Assembly: GCA_945878865.1 (NCBI GenBank)
Contig: CAMCUD010000013.1
Span: forward strand, 61,087-125,086
Reading direction: 5' to 3'
DNA from: Bifidobacterium breve
GTDB lineage: Bacteria; Actinomycetota; Thermoleophilia; Solirubrobacterales; Solirubrobacteraceae
Length of the DNA stretch: 64,000 nt
Shown: positions 50,161 through 61,020 of the stretch, piece by piece
How positions within the stretch are numbered: the stretch's first letter is position 1
How the letters are laid out: the number at the start of each line of letters is the position of its first letter
Notes under the pieces: model-generated
What the model saw: the letters and a program-made list of their open reading frames with translations, nothing else
Database searches by the model: none
Told to the model about the DNA's origin: nothing
Translations under genes and position numbers: made by a program

Positions 50161-51410
50161 CTGCGCGTGAAGCGCCGGCCGTCGGTCGGCGAGGCCGCCT
50201 CGTCGACCAGCAGCGCGTCGCCCCCGCCGGACGCCTCGTTGGCGGCGGCCTCGAGCGCCGCCAGACGCTCGGGGGTCATCGCGCTCGTGTCCTCGTTCTC
50301 GGCCAGCCACGCGACGGCCTCGGCAGCGGCGGCCTCGTCGCGGACGACGGTCTTGCCCGCCGCGTAGTACCGGTCGATCTCGGCGAACAGCTCCTCGACC
50401 AAGCGCTCGGTCGGGACCTTCTTCAGCGGCTCACCCTTGGAGAAGATCATGCCGGCGTCCTTCGCGCCCGTGATGCCGAAGTCGGCGTGGCGTGCCTCCC
50501 CGATGCCGTTGACCGCGCAGCCGAGGATCGAGACCTCGATCGGGTCTTCGTACGCCTCGAGGCGCCGTTCGACCTCCATGACCACGGAGTCCATGTCGAA
50601 CTGCAGCCGGCCGCACGTGGGGCAGGCGATGAGCACCGGGCCACGGTCGCGCAGCTTCAGCGCCTTGAGGATCTCCCACCCCACCTTGACCTCCTCCTCC
50701 GCGTGGAAGGTCGACAGGCTGATGCGGATGGTGTCGCCGATGCCGTCGGCGAGCAGCGTGCCCAGGCCCACGGCGGACTTCAGCGAGCCCGACCACTTCG
50801 TGCCCGCCTCGGTCACGCCGAGGTGCAGCGGGTACGGGATCTTCTCGGAGAGCAGGCGATTCGACGCGATGGTGTTCGGGACGCTGGTCGACTTCATCGA
50901 GACCTTGAAGTTCGTGAAGTCGAGGCGCTCCATGAGCTCGACGAACTCGACGGCGGCGGTCACCAGCGCCTCGACCGGGTTCTCGAACTCGAGGTCGCGC
51001 AGGTGCTTGGGCAGCGAGCCGGAGTTCACGCCGATGCGCATCGGGGTGCCGAAGCGGTTGGCGGTCTCGACGACCTGAGCCACCTTGTCCGCGTCGCCGA
51101 TGTTGCCCGGGTTGATGCGGACGGCGTGCGCGCCGCTCTCGATCGCCTTGATCGCGAGCGTGTGGTTGAAGTGGATGTCGGCGATGATCGGGATCGGCGA
51201 CTCGGCGACGATCGTCTTCAGCGCTTCGGCGTCCTGCTCGCGCGGCACCGCAACGCGGACGAGGTCGGCGCCCGCCTCGGCCACCCGATGGATCTGCGCC
51301 ATCGTGGCCTGGAGGTTCGCCGTCTCCGTTTTGGTCATCGTCTGCACCGCGACCGGGGCGCCGCCGCCGATCGGGACGCCGCCTACAGTGATCTGTCGCG
51401 TGCTCGCCAT
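50157..51410 (-). CDS. ispG: 4-hydroxy-3-methylbut-2-enyl-diphosphate synthase
   Basis: 417 residues. Opening RQITVGGVPIGGGAPVAVQTMTKTETANL, then ADIHFNHTLAI, RINPGNIGD, VNSGSLP and the C-terminal iron-sulfur module with CPTCGRLQFD and GCAVNGIGEARHAD. It converts the cyclic diphosphate MEcPP to HMBPP in the MEP isoprenoid pathway; dxr and uppS, other isoprenoid genes, lie nearby on the same strand, but rseP and the 53131 gene separate them. TACACT lies 8 bases before the ATG; GTG 51416 is a poorer start. Confidence 0.96.
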   Translation of the reverse strand: MASTRQITVGGVPIGGGAPVAVQTMTKTETANLQATMAQIHRVAEAGADLVRVAVPREQDAEALKTIVAESPIPIIADIHFNHTLAIKAIESGAHAVRINPGNIGDADKVAQVVETANRFGTPMRIGVNSGSLPKHLRDLEFENPVEALVTAAVEFVELMERLDFTNFKVSMKSTSVPNTIASNRLLSEKIPYPLHLGVTEAGTKWSGSLKSAVGLGTLLADGIGDTIRISLSTFHAEEEVKVGWEILKALKLRDRGPVLIACPTCGRLQFDMDSVVMEVERRLEAYEDPIEVSILGCAVNGIGEARHADFGITGAKDAGMIFSKGEPLKKVPTERLVEELFAEIDRYYAAGKTVVRDEAAAAEAVAWLAENEDTSAMTPERLAALEAAANEASGGGDALLVDEAASPTDGRRFTRS

Positions 51411-51424
51411 GTCCACAGAGTGTA
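51411..51424 (-). promoter_or_regulatory. -10 element of ispG
   Basis: TACACT (51424-51419), 8-base gap to ATG 51410. Confidence 0.4.
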
Positions 51425-51455
51425 CGAACACCCTCGTCCCAGGGGTCGTCGGCGA

Positions 51456-52076
51456 GTGAACGTGTACGGGACCGCGCGTGGCCCGCTCGCGCGGATCGCC
51501 GACCCGGTGGCGACCCGGGCGCGGGCTCGGCGCCACGAGCTCTTCTTCGCCGCGACCGCGATCACGCCCGGCATGCGGATCCTCGACGTCGGCTGCGGCA
51601 CGCTCGGGCTGCGCGCGTTGGAGCCCGAGCTCGACATCACCGGGGTCGACGTCACCGACCGACCGACCTACCCCGGCCCGTTCGTCCAGGCCGACGCCAC
51701 CGTCCATCTGCCGTTCGAGGACGGCGCGTTCGACCTCGCGTACTCGTCGTCGGTCATCGAGCACATCGCGCCGGCCGATCGGGCCGCGTTCGCCGCCGAG
51801 CTCCAGCGCGTGGGCCGCGGCTTCTACGTCCAGACACCCGCGTACTCGTTTCCCGTCGAGCCGCATGCGCTCCTCCCCTTCGCGCACTGGCTGCCGCGAG
51901 GCGCGCGCCGGCGCTACTGGCGGCTGGGAGCGGCCGGGGACTGGGAGGACATCTCGCTGCTGCGCCGCCGCGAGCTGGCCGCGCTGTTCGACGGCGACAT
52001 CATCGCCGAGCGCCTCGGCGGCCTGGTGAAGAGCTGGATCGCCGTCCGCCCGGTTCCGGCAGACTCGCGCGCATGA
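51456..52076 (+). CDS. Class I SAM-dependent methyltransferase
   Basis: 206 residues from GTG 51456 with AGGGG upstream. SAM motif I MRILDVGCGTLGLRAL near 41, then GVDVTDRP (acidic end of strand 2), a LAYSSSVIEHIAPADRAAFAAEL stretch near 90, which resembles the UbiE/Coq5-like group. Substrate unknown. Its TGA overlaps the ATG of the FMN oxidase (ATGA), so they are coupled. Confidence 0.85.
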   Translation: MNVYGTARGPLARIADPVATRARARRHELFFAATAITPGMRILDVGCGTLGLRALEPELDITGVDVTDRPTYPGPFVQADATVHLPFEDGAFDLAYSSSVIEHIAPADRAAFAAELQRVGRGFYVQTPAYSFPVEPHALLPFAHWLPRGARRRYWRLGAAGDWEDISLLRRRELAALFDGDIIAERLGGLVKSWIAVRPVPADSRA

Positions 52077-53131
52077 CCACGCCCGTGAACGTCGCCGAGT
52101 ACGAGGCTCTGGCCGCGGAGGTCCTCGAGGCGGGCCTCCTGGGGTACTACGCCGGAGGTGCCGCGGACGAGCGCACGCTGCGCGAGAACGTCGAGGCGTT
52201 CGCGCGTCGCCGGCTCCTGCCGCGGGTGCTCGTCGACGTGGGATCCGTCGACACGCGCACAACCGTGCTCGGCGCCGAGATCTCGATGCCTGTCCTCGTC
52301 GCGCCCACGGCGCTGCACGGCATGGCCCACGCCGACGCCGAACCGGGCATGGCCCGCGCGGCCGCCGAGGCCGGGACGATCTTCTGCCTGTCCTCGCTGG
52401 CGACGACCCGCCCGTCCTCGGTCGCCGCCGCGGTCCCCGACGCGCGGAAGTGGTTCCAGCTCTACGTGCTGAAGGACCGCGCCGTCAGTCGCGCGTTGCT
52501 GGACGAGGCGGTCGAGAGTGGCTTCGAGGCGATCCTGCTGACCGTCGACGCGCCTCGGGCGGGCCGCCGCGAACGCGACCTGCGCACCGGCTTCGCGGTG
52601 CCTGAGGACATCGATATGCCCGCCGTGCGCGAAGCCGTCGGCGCGCCACGCTGCCCCACCCCGGCGGAGTTCTTCGAGCTGGTGGACCCCACGCTGACCT
52701 GGGCGGACCTCGAGCGCCTCGTCGACGAGAGCCCCATCCCTGTCCTGCTGAAGGGCGTCCACGCCGCCGACGACGCGCGGCGGGCTGTCGACCACGGCGC
52801 CGCCGGTGTCATCGTCTCCAACCACGGCGGTCGCCAGCTCGACGGCGTCCCCGCGACGATCGACATGCTCGGGCCGATCGCCGCGGAGATCGGCGAGGAG
52901 GCCCTCGTGCTCATGGACGGCGGGATCCGCCGCGGGACGGACGTCCTCGTCGCCCTGGCCCTCGGCGCGCACGCCGTGCTCGTCGGACGCCCGGCGCTCT
53001 GGGGTCTCAGCGTCGCCGGCGCCGACGGCGCGGCGCACGTCCTTGAGCTCCTGCGTGAGGAGATCCGGCTCGGCCTCACGCTGCTCGGCGCGCCGACGCC
53101 CGCGGACGTCGGGCCGAAGCACCTGCTCTAG
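52073..53131 (+). CDS. FMN-dependent alpha-hydroxy-acid oxidase/dehydrogenase, canonical active site
   Basis: 352 residues. All ligands of the lactate/glycolate oxidase family are there except the Trp108 position (Leu): YYAGGAADERTL (Tyr24), FQLYVLKDR (Tyr129), VDAPRAGRRERD (Arg164), PVLLKGV (Lys), SNHGGRQLDG (catalytic His and Arg), LMDGGIRRGTDV and ALGAHAVLVGRP. Oxidises an L-2-hydroxy acid to the keto acid through FMN; lactate is a common substrate. It is the intact counterpart of the altered paralogue at 15999-17084. Stop shares CTAG with the rseP stop. Confidence 0.92.
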   Translation: MTTPVNVAEYEALAAEVLEAGLLGYYAGGAADERTLRENVEAFARRRLLPRVLVDVGSVDTRTTVLGAEISMPVLVAPTALHGMAHADAEPGMARAAAEAGTIFCLSSLATTRPSSVAAAVPDARKWFQLYVLKDRAVSRALLDEAVESGFEAILLTVDAPRAGRRERDLRTGFAVPEDIDMPAVREAVGAPRCPTPAEFFELVDPTLTWADLERLVDESPIPVLLKGVHAADDARRAVDHGAAGVIVSNHGGRQLDGVPATIDMLGPIAAEIGEEALVLMDGGIRRGTDVLVALALGAHAVLVGRPALWGLSVAGADGAAHVLELLREEIRLGLTLLGAPTPADVGPKHLL

Positions 53132-54246
53132 CGAATGCCGAAGCCCTCGCCGCTGGTGATGCGGCCGACATCGTTCGTCAAGCCGATGATGAACAGGAAC
53201 GCGACGAGCATGATGCCGACGAAGCTCGCGCGCTCCATCACGGCGAGCGGGATCGCGCGGCCGCGGACCTTCTCGGCGAGCGCCCAGAAGATGTGGCCGC
53301 CGTCGAGCGGCAGGAACGGGAAGAGGTTGATGATGCCCAGGGACAGGGAGATCAGGGCGAGCACCGTGAGCGCCTGCACGGTGTCGAACTCGAACGACTG
53401 CCGCGTGGCCTCGTAGGACCCCACGACGCCCGACACCTGCTTGCGCGCCTCGGAGTTGTAGAAGAGCTTCACGATGTTCTCGACGGTCAGCCGTGTCACC
53501 GTCCACATGCCGGTGATGCTCAGGCTGGCGGCCTGCACCGGCCCGACGTCGTCGTGCTGCTGACCGAACGCGAAGCCCAGGAGGAACCGCTCGGCCTGCG
53601 CGTTGTACTCCGGCGTGATCGTGGCGGTGCGCTCGCGGCCGTCGCGCTCGTAGACGATCGTGACGGGCTCGGTCGCCTTGCAGCCGTTGCGCGGCGCGGT
53701 CGTGCAGGTCCGGTCGCCGTTGATGGCGCTGCGCAGGTCCCCGGCGCGCTCCTCGAGCTGCTCAGGAGTCGCGCCGGAGGTGTAGCCGGCCACGCCGTCA
53801 ACCGAGACGATCCGGTCGCCGGGCTCGAGGACCGCGGCGGCCGGCGTGCCCTTGCCGATCTGGTCGATCGTCGGCGTGACGAGCTCACGGCCGCCGAAGG
53901 CGAAGATCCCCCAGAGGATCAGGAAGGCCAGGACGATGTTCACCGCCGGGCCGGCGAAGATGACCAGCACGCGCTTCCACACCGGCTGGCGGTGGTAGGC
54001 GCGATGCGCGTGCTCCTCGGGGATGTCCTCCTCGAGGTTCATGCCGCTGATCTTCACGTAGCCGCCGAGCGGGATCGCTCCGATCGCGTACTCGGTCTCG
54101 CCGATCTGCTTGCGGGCGACGAGCGGCGGGAAGAACAGGGCAAAGCGCTCGACGCGCATGCCGACCGCCTTCGCGGCGGTGAAATGCCCGAGCTCGTGCA
54201 GGACGATGAGGACCGCGAAGCCCAGGAACGCCAGGAGCCAGCTCAC
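53128..54246 (-). CDS. rseP: Site-2 (M50) zinc metalloprotease
   Basis: 372 residues from GTG 54246. Zinc motif HELGH in LIVLHELGHFTAAKAVG (about 17), a PDZ domain (about 125-195: GKGTPAAAVLEPGDRIVSVDG), and LFPFLPLDGGHIFWAL near 315 with the third zinc ligand (Asp). Several membrane helices. It cuts anti-sigma factors inside the membrane (RseP/YluC/Rip1 group). Its GTG overlaps the dxr stop (GTGA). The dxr-rseP pair is typical of bacteria. Confidence 0.93.
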   Translation of the reverse strand: MSWLLAFLGFAVLIVLHELGHFTAAKAVGMRVERFALFFPPLVARKQIGETEYAIGAIPLGGYVKISGMNLEEDIPEEHAHRAYHRQPVWKRVLVIFAGPAVNIVLAFLILWGIFAFGGRELVTPTIDQIGKGTPAAAVLEPGDRIVSVDGVAGYTSGATPEQLEERAGDLRSAINGDRTCTTAPRNGCKATEPVTIVYERDGRERTATITPEYNAQAERFLLGFAFGQQHDDVGPVQAASLSITGMWTVTRLTVENIVKLFYNSEARKQVSGVVGSYEATRQSFEFDTVQALTVLALISLSLGIINLFPFLPLDGGHIFWALAEKVRGRAIPLAVMERASFVGIMLVAFLFIIGLTNDVGRITSGEGFGIR

Positions 54247-55400
54247 GCGGTGACCCCGTCGGAGATGAGCTCGGCGGCGACGGCGCGCGCCTCGCGGTCG
54301 GCGTCGTAGAGCGACTCGAACGCCCGCACCGGCTGGGTGTCAAGCCTCGCCAGCGTGTCCTCGACGACCGCGGGGATTCCGAGGAAGCTCAGCCGGCCCT
54401 GGAGGAACGCGTGGACCGCCACCTCGTTGGCGGCGTTCAGGATGCACGGTGCGGTGCCGCCCGCGCGGCCCGCCTCGTAGGCGAGACGCAGGCAGGGGAA
54501 CGCGTCCCGATCCGGCGGCTCGAACGTCAGGCTGCCCAGCTCGGCGAGGTCGAGCGGGCGCAGCGGCACGTCGACGCGCTCGGGATGGTGCAGCGCGTAG
54601 CTGATCGGCACCCGCATGTCGGGGTAGCCCAGGTGCGCCAGCGCGGCGCCGTCGCACAGCAGGACGAGCGAATGGACGATCGACTGCGGGTGCACGACGA
54701 CGTCGATCTGGTCGTACGGCGTGCCGAAGAGGTGGTGGGCCTCGATGATCTCCAGGCCCTTGTTCATGAGCGTCGCCGAGTCGATGGTGATCTTGCCGCC
54801 CATCGCCCACGTCGGGTGCTTCAGCGCCTCGTCGACGGTGACGCCCTCGAGCTCGGCGCGCGTCCGGCCGCGGAACGGGCCGCCCGACGCCGTGAGAACG
54901 AGCTTGTCGACCGCGCCGGGGCGCTCGCCGCTGATGAGCTGGTGCAGCGCGCTGTGCTCGCTGTCAACGGGGATGAGCTGCGCACCGGTGGCTTCGGCAA
55001 GCTGGGTGACGAGCTCGCCGCCGACGACCAGCGATTCCTTGTTGGCCAGCGCGAGGTCGATGCCCTCGCCGAGCGCCGCGACGGTCGGGCCGAGGCCGGC
55101 GCTGCCGACCAGCCCGTTGAGGACGAGGTCGGCGCCGGACTCCAGCACGAGGCGCACGAGGCCCTCCGCGCCGACGAGCACCTCGCCGTCGGTCCATGCC
55201 TCCGCCGCGCGGGCGCCCGCGTCGGCGTCGGCCAGCGCGATCCGGTCGACCCCGAACTCGCGGGCCTGGCCGATGAGCTGCTCCCACGAGCGCTCAGCGC
55301 TCAGCCCGACGAGCTCGAGCTCGTCGGAGCGCTGCACGATGTCGAGTGCCTGGGTGCCGATCGAGCCGGTCGACCCCAGGATGAGCAGGCGGCGGGACAC
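54243..55400 (-). CDS. dxr: 1-deoxy-D-xylulose-5-phosphate reductoisomerase
   Basis: 385 residues from GTG 55400. NADPH motif LLILGSTGSIGTQALDIV at the N-terminus, LANKESLVVGGELV near 120, PVDSEHSALHQLI near 145 (metal site), GGPFRGRTR and the MNKGLEIIEAHHLFG stretch near 205. Second step of the MEP pathway. The GTG is preferred to a TTG six bases upstream because TAATCC (55412-55407), a fair -10, lies 6 bases before the GTG. Confidence 0.95.
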   Translation of the reverse strand: MSRRLLILGSTGSIGTQALDIVQRSDELELVGLSAERSWEQLIGQAREFGVDRIALADADAGARAAEAWTDGEVLVGAEGLVRLVLESGADLVLNGLVGSAGLGPTVAALGEGIDLALANKESLVVGGELVTQLAEATGAQLIPVDSEHSALHQLISGERPGAVDKLVLTASGGPFRGRTRAELEGVTVDEALKHPTWAMGGKITIDSATLMNKGLEIIEAHHLFGTPYDQIDVVVHPQSIVHSLVLLCDGAALAHLGYPDMRVPISYALHHPERVDVPLRPLDLAELGSLTFEPPDRDAFPCLRLAYEAGRAGGTAPCILNAANEVAVHAFLQGRLSFLGIPAVVEDTLARLDTQPVRAFESLYDADREARAVAAELISDGVTA

Positions 55401-55445
55401 GACCAAGGATTAGAGCAGGACCACTTCAGCGGCCCGTAAAACGCG

Positions 55446-56270
55446 TTAGATGATCGCGACCCAGACGTAGTAGCCGAGCACCGCGGCGAACAGCACCGCG
55501 TCGAGCCGGTCCAGCGCGCCGCCATGCGCGCCGAACAGCTTGCCGGTGTCCTTGGTGCCGACCTGGCGCTTGATGTAGGACTCGAAGAGATCGCCGAGCG
55601 GCGCGATCACCGCGACGCACGCGCCGAGGATCAGCGCGTCGACCCCGGACAACCAGTCCTGGTACAGCCCGGCCAGCCAGACGGCCAGCACCGCGCCGCC
55701 CATTCCGAGGATCAGGCCCTCGATCGTCTTGTTCGGCGAGATCCGCGGCGCCAGCGGCGTGCGGCCGAACGCCTTGCCGCCGCTGTAGGCGACGGAGTCG
55801 CCGATGAACACGCCCGCGAGGATCGTCACGATCGCCGCCACGCCGTGCGGCAGCTCGCGCAGCAGCACGGCATGGCCGAGCGCCACGCCGATCCACACCA
55901 ACCCGAAGACCGTCACCGTCCACCCCAGCGCCGTCGTGCGGACCTGCACCACGCCGAACAGGAAGATCAGCGGGAACGTCGCGCACAGCGCGATCATGAG
56001 GTAGTACGTGCCGCGATCGCTGCCGAAGTACGTCGCCAGCAGCATCCCGATGATCCCGATGAAGCCGGCCAGGCGGACCGGGCCGACGTCGTCGAACATC
56101 TGAAAGAGCTCGTGCAGGCACGCGATCCCCAGCAGGATCAGCAGCGCCGTGAACGGCAGGCCGCCGTAGTCGATGAGCAGCACCGCCACGATGAGCGCCG
56201 GGACAGCGACGATGACGCGCTGCCAGAGCTCCGCGCCGTGGCCCTCCAGCCGATCGCCCCGGGACGCCAT
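55446..56270 (-). CDS. cdsA: Phosphatidate cytidylyltransferase
   Basis: 274 residues, about eight membrane helices. The CdsA signature is SYIKRQVGTKDTGKLFG plus AHGGALDRLD near residue 225, with the two acids that bind Mg; the usual proline before the HGG stretch is changed (LFGAHGG rather than PGHGG). It makes CDP-diacylglycerol for phospholipids, the substrate for pgsA at 42502. Overlaps uppS by one base (TGATG). Confidence 0.94.
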   Translation of the reverse strand: MASRGDRLEGHGAELWQRVIVAVPALIVAVLLIDYGGLPFTALLILLGIACLHELFQMFDDVGPVRLAGFIGIIGMLLATYFGSDRGTYYLMIALCATFPLIFLFGVVQVRTTALGWTVTVFGLVWIGVALGHAVLLRELPHGVAAIVTILAGVFIGDSVAYSGGKAFGRTPLAPRISPNKTIEGLILGMGGAVLAVWLAGLYQDWLSGVDALILGACVAVIAPLGDLFESYIKRQVGTKDTGKLFGAHGGALDRLDAVLFAAVLGYYVWVAII

Positions 56271-56941
56271 CAGCGGCCGCCGAACCGCCGCTGCCGCGCA
56301 GCGAACTCGTCGAGCGACGCGCGGAACGCCTCGCGGGTGTAGTCGGGCCACAGCTCGTCGGCGAACACCAGCTCGGAGTACGCGCTCTGCCAGATGAGAT
56401 AGTTGCTGAGCCGCTGTTCGCCGCTCGTGCGGATCACCAGGTCGGGATCGTGCATCTCGGGCGCGTAGAGCAGGGCCTTGAACGCCTCCTCGCCCCCGCC
56501 CTCGTAGCGCGCGGCGGCGTCGAGGATCTCCGCGCGGCCGCCGTAGTTGAAGGCGACGAAGAACGTGATGCGGTCGTTGGCGGCCGTCGTCTCCTCCGCC
56601 CACGCCATCCGCTCGCGCAGGTTGTCGGACACCCCGTCGCGACGGCCGATGAAGCGCATCCGGACGCCCTGCTCGTCGAGCTCGGGCGTCTCGTGCTCGA
56701 TGCGCCGGCCGAACATCTCCATGAGGCCCTGGACCTCCTCGGCCGGGCGCGACCAGTTCTCCGTGGAGAACGAGTAGACGGTCAGCTCCTCGATGCCGAA
56801 CTCGACGGCATCCTTCAGCCGCGCCTTGACGTTGTCGGCGCCAGCCTCGTGCCCGTCGTTGTGCGGCAGGCCGCGCTGCTGGGCCCACCGCCCGTTGCCG
56901 TCGGTGATGATCGCGACGTAGCGCGCCGCGGAGGAGGTCAT
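56270..56941 (-). CDS. uppS: Undecaprenyl/polyprenyl diphosphate synthase (cis-prenyltransferase)
   Basis: 223 residues, near the usual 230-250. Seen: YVAIITDGNGRWAQQRGLPHNDGH (catalytic Asp, Arg and His), ELTVYSFSTENWSRP, NYGGRAEILDA and RTSGEQRLSNYLIWQSAYSELVF. It makes the C55 carrier lipid for peptidoglycan. The ATG overlaps the frr stop by one base. Confidence 0.95.
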   Translation of the reverse strand: MTSSAARYVAIITDGNGRWAQQRGLPHNDGHEAGADNVKARLKDAVEFGIEELTVYSFSTENWSRPAEEVQGLMEMFGRRIEHETPELDEQGVRMRFIGRRDGVSDNLRERMAWAEETTAANDRITFFVAFNYGGRAEILDAAARYEGGGEEAFKALLYAPEMHDPDLVIRTSGEQRLSNYLIWQSAYSELVFADELWPDYTREAFRASLDEFAARQRRFGGR

Positions 56942-57507
56942 CAGACCTCGAGGATCTCGGCTTCCTTGGCCTTCAGGACCGCCTCGACCTCACCGATCTT
57001 CTCGTCGGTGAGCTTCTGCAGCTCGCCCTCGGCGCGGTGCTCGTCGTCGGCCCCGACGTCTCCGGCGTCCTTGAGCTCACGCAGGTCGTGCATGATCTCG
57101 CGGCGGACGTTGCGGATCTTCACCCGGCCGTCCTCGGCCAGGCGGTGGACGACCTTGACGAGCTCCTTGCGGCGCTCCTCGGTCATCTCGGGAATCGACA
57201 GGCGGATGATCTTGCCGTCGTTGCTGGGATTCAGCCCGAGGTCGGAGTCGCTGATCGCCTTCTCGATCGACTTCATCGAGGAGGCGTCGAACGGCTGCAC
57301 GGTCAGGAGCCGTGCCTCCGCGGCATGGATCGTCGCCAGCTGCTTGAGCGGCGTCGGCGTCCCGTAGTAGTCCACGAAGACGCGGTCGAGCAGCGACGGG
57401 TTGGCGCGCCCGGCGCGCACCGTCGCGAACTCGTGCTGCGTCGCCTCCACGGACTTCGACATGCGCTCGCGCGCGTCGGCGATCAATTCGTCAGTCAGCT
57501 CAGTCAT
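56941..57507 (-). CDS. frr: Ribosome recycling factor
   Basis: 188 residues from ATG 57507, the usual length. Features: [39 protein letters not shown], then the [51 protein letters not shown] core of the triple-helix domain. With EF-G it splits ribosomes after termination. Its start lies inside the pyrH end (8-base overlap). Confidence 0.97.
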   Translation of the reverse strand: MTELTDELIADARERMSKSVEATQHEFATVRAGRANPSLLDRVFVDYYGTPTPLKQLATIHAAEARLLTVQPFDASSMKSIEKAISDSDLGLNPSNDGKIIRLSIPEMTEERRKELVKVVHRLAEDGRVKIRNVRREIMHDLRELKDAGDVGADDEHRAEGELQKLTDEKIGEVEAVLKAKEAEILEV

Positions 57508-58225
57508 TCGTCGCCACCAATGTTCCCACGCGCTCACCGGCGACGATGCGCTCGATGTTGCGCTCGTCGTCCATGTTGAACACGTACAGGGGCAGTCGGT
57601 TCTCCATGCAGAGGGTCAGGGCCGTGGAGTCCATCACACGCAGCTGACGCTGGATCGCATCCATGTGCGTGATCTCCGGCAGGAACTCCGCGTCGGGGGC
57701 GGTCCGCGGATCGGCGGAGTAGACGCCCTCCACGCCGTTCTTGGCCATGAGGATGGCCTCGGCGTGGATCTCGACCGCGCGCAGCGCCGCCGCGGTGTCC
57801 GTCGTGAAGAACGGATTGCCCGTGCCCGCCGCGAAGATCACTACGCGCTGCTTCTCGAGGTGACGCATCGCGCGGCGCCGGATGTACGGCTCGGCGACCT
57901 CGCTGATCGTGATCGCCGACTGCACGCGCGTGTGGACGTCCTGCTTCTCCAGCGCGTCCTGGAACGCCAGCGCGTTGAGCACCGTGGCGAGCATGCCCAT
58001 GTAATCGGCGGTGGCGCGGTCCATCCCCGCGGCGGCGCCCTGCATGCCGCGGTAGATGTTGCCCGCGCCGACCACGATCGCGACCTCGACCCCCATCGCG
58101 TGAACGCGCGCCACCTGGGCGGCGATCGCGGTCAGGCGCGCGGGGTCGGTGCCGTACTCCAGCGAGCCCATGAGGGCCTCGCCGGAGAGCTTCAGCAGGA
58201 CCCGCTTGAAGGCGGGCTCGGTCAC
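57500..58225 (-). CDS. pyrH: Uridylate kinase
   Basis: 241 residues from GTG 58225. Amino-acid-kinase fold: [26 protein letters not shown] near 55, [19 protein letters not shown] near 85 and [21 protein letters not shown] near 135. Makes UDP from UMP and ATP. The GTG overlaps the tsf stop (GTGA). Confidence 0.97.
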   Translation of the reverse strand: MTEPAFKRVLLKLSGEALMGSLEYGTDPARLTAIAAQVARVHAMGVEVAIVVGAGNIYRGMQGAAAGMDRATADYMGMLATVLNALAFQDALEKQDVHTRVQSAITISEVAEPYIRRRAMRHLEKQRVVIFAAGTGNPFFTTDTAAALRAVEIHAEAILMAKNGVEGVYSADPRTAPDAEFLPEITHMDAIQRQLRVMDSTALTLCMENRLPLYVFNMDDERNIERIVAGERVGTLVATND

Positions 58226-58835
58226 TCGTCGCCGACGGCGAAGCGGGCGAAGCGGCGGATCACGACGTTCTCGCCGGTCTTGGCCGAGAGGTCGGACCGA
58301 AGCTGCTCGATGGTGCGGCCGTCGTACTTGTCGGCGTTGACGTGCACCTGGTGCAGGAGCACGACCTCCTCGAGCCACTTCTTGAGCTTGCCCTCGGCGA
58401 TCTTTGCCTGGATGTTCTCGGGCTTGCCTTCGGCCGCGGCCTGCTGCTCGTAGACGCGCAGCTCGGCCTGCTTGGCCTCCTCGTCGACCTCGTCCTCGCT
58501 GACGTACTTCGCCGTCGGCATCGCGGCGATGTGGAGCGCGATGTCCTTGGCGAACTGGACGAAGTCCTCGTTCGTGGCGACGAAGTCGGTGTTGCAGTCG
58601 ACCTCGACGAGCACGCCGACCTTGCCGGTCGCGTGGATGTAGGCCTGGACGGTGCCCTCGCTGGTCTCGCGACCGGCGAGCTTGGCCACCTTGTTGCCGA
58701 GCTTGACGCGCAGCAGCTCGACGGCCTTATCGATGTCGCCCCCGGTCTCCTGCAGGGCGCCCTTGCACTCCATCATGCCCGCGCCGGTGCGGTCGCGCAG
58801 GGCCTTGACGTCCTTCGCGCTGATCTGGACGGTGC

Positions 58836-58839
<4 letters not shown>
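58222..58839 (-). CDS. tsf: Elongation factor Ts
   Basis: 205 residues from GTG 58839, the short form without the second dimer module. N-terminal UBA helix [39 protein letters not shown], then [35 protein letters not shown]. It reloads EF-Tu with GTP. Coupled to rpsB by GTGA overlap. Confidence 0.97.
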
Positions 58840-59999
<1,160 letters not shown>

Positions 60000-60138
60000 C
60001 GTGGTGCAGCTCCCTTGAGAGAAATGGATGAAGAAGCCCGCCGGCTGGCGCGCGGATCCGGTCGAAGGGCGACCGGACAGGGTCCGCGGCCTATGTGCAC
60101 CCGGCGGGGTCGGGTACAGAAAGGACGCGAGCAGTCTA
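60000..60138 (-). promoter_or_regulatory. rpsB promoter and leader with hairpin
   Basis: TAGACT (60138-60133) overlaps the rluD stop TAG and may be the -10. The leader of about 125 bases contains TCCGGTCG/CGACCGGA pairing around AAGGG (60057-60077), then an AAGGGAG ribosome site near 60016-60010. Such a leader could carry S2 feedback control or end rluD transcription; no S2-site consensus was recognised. Confidence 0.45.
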
Positions 60139-61020
60139 GCCGGAGCGCAGCCGCGCCAGCACCGACGCGAGATCTTCGGGCAGCTCGGACGTCAGTTCGA
60201 CGCGCTCCCCGGTCCGCGGATGGGTGAACGCCAGCCGCCGCGCGTGCAGAAACTGCCGGCCGAGACCGAGCTGTCCGGCCGTGCCGTACTCGGGGTCGCC
60301 GGCGACGGGATACCCGATGGCGTGCAGGTGCGCGCGGATCTGATGGGTGCGGCCGGTCTCCAGCGCCACGCGCAGGAGCGTGAAGCCCGGCAGCTCCTCC
60401 TCGATCGCGAAGTGCGTCACGGCATCTCGCGGATCGTCGGTGTCCGTCGACTGGCGCGTCCGTCGCCGGCGGTCGCGTCCGAGAGGCGCGTCGATCGTCC
60501 CCGTCCGCGCCGGCGGTCGTCCTTCGACGAGCGTCACGTACTCCCGCTCGATCGCGCGTGCCTCGAGCTCCGTCTTCAGCGTCCGATGGGCGTCCTCGGT
60601 GCGCGCGACCACGAGCAGACCGGACGTATCGCGGTCGAGGCGATGGACGATGCCCGGCCGTTCGGGCTCGCCGCCCGCCGTCCGGCCGGCAAGCAGCTCG
60701 GCCAGCGTCGTCCCCCGGTGCCCGGGCGCGGGGTGCACCACCAGGCCGGCCGGCTTGTCGACCACGAGCACATCCTCGTCCTCATAGGCGATCGGCACGT
60801 CGATCCCGGTGGCCGACGCGGGCACGGGTCGCGGGTCGGCCTCGTCGACGGTGATGGTCTCGCCGGCAGTGACGAGGTGGCGCTTCTTCGCCGGCGCGCC
60901 GTCGACGAGGACCTGCCCTGCCTCGATGAACCGCTGCGCGCGCGCTCGAGAGCCGAGCGGCTCGGCGAGCAGCACGTCGAGGCGCTCGCCCTCGGCCTCA
61001 GGCGGGACCTGGAGCTGCAT
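60136..61020 (-). CDS. rluD: Pseudouridine synthase, RluA family
   Basis: 294 residues. An S4-like N-terminus ([31 protein letters not shown]), then [18 protein letters not shown] and the catalytic [16 protein letters not shown] with the Asp near residue 138, [10 protein letters not shown] near 225. It makes pseudouridine in 23S rRNA. Position after lspA is that of RluD in many bacteria, but the target sites are not shown by the sequence. Start overlaps lspA by 23 bases. Confidence 0.94.
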   Translation of the reverse strand: MQLQVPPEAEGERLDVLLAEPLGSRARAQRFIEAGQVLVDGAPAKKRHLVTAGETITVDEADPRPVPASATGIDVPIAYEDEDVLVVDKPAGLVVHPAPGHRGTTLAELLAGRTAGGEPERPGIVHRLDRDTSGLLVVARTEDAHRTLKTELEARAIEREYVTLVEGRPPARTGTIDAPLGRDRRRRTRQSTDTDDPRDAVTHFAIEEELPGFTLLRVALETGRTHQIRAHLHAIGYPVAGDPEYGTAGQLGLGRQFLHARRLAFTHPRTGERVELTSELPEDLASVLARLRSG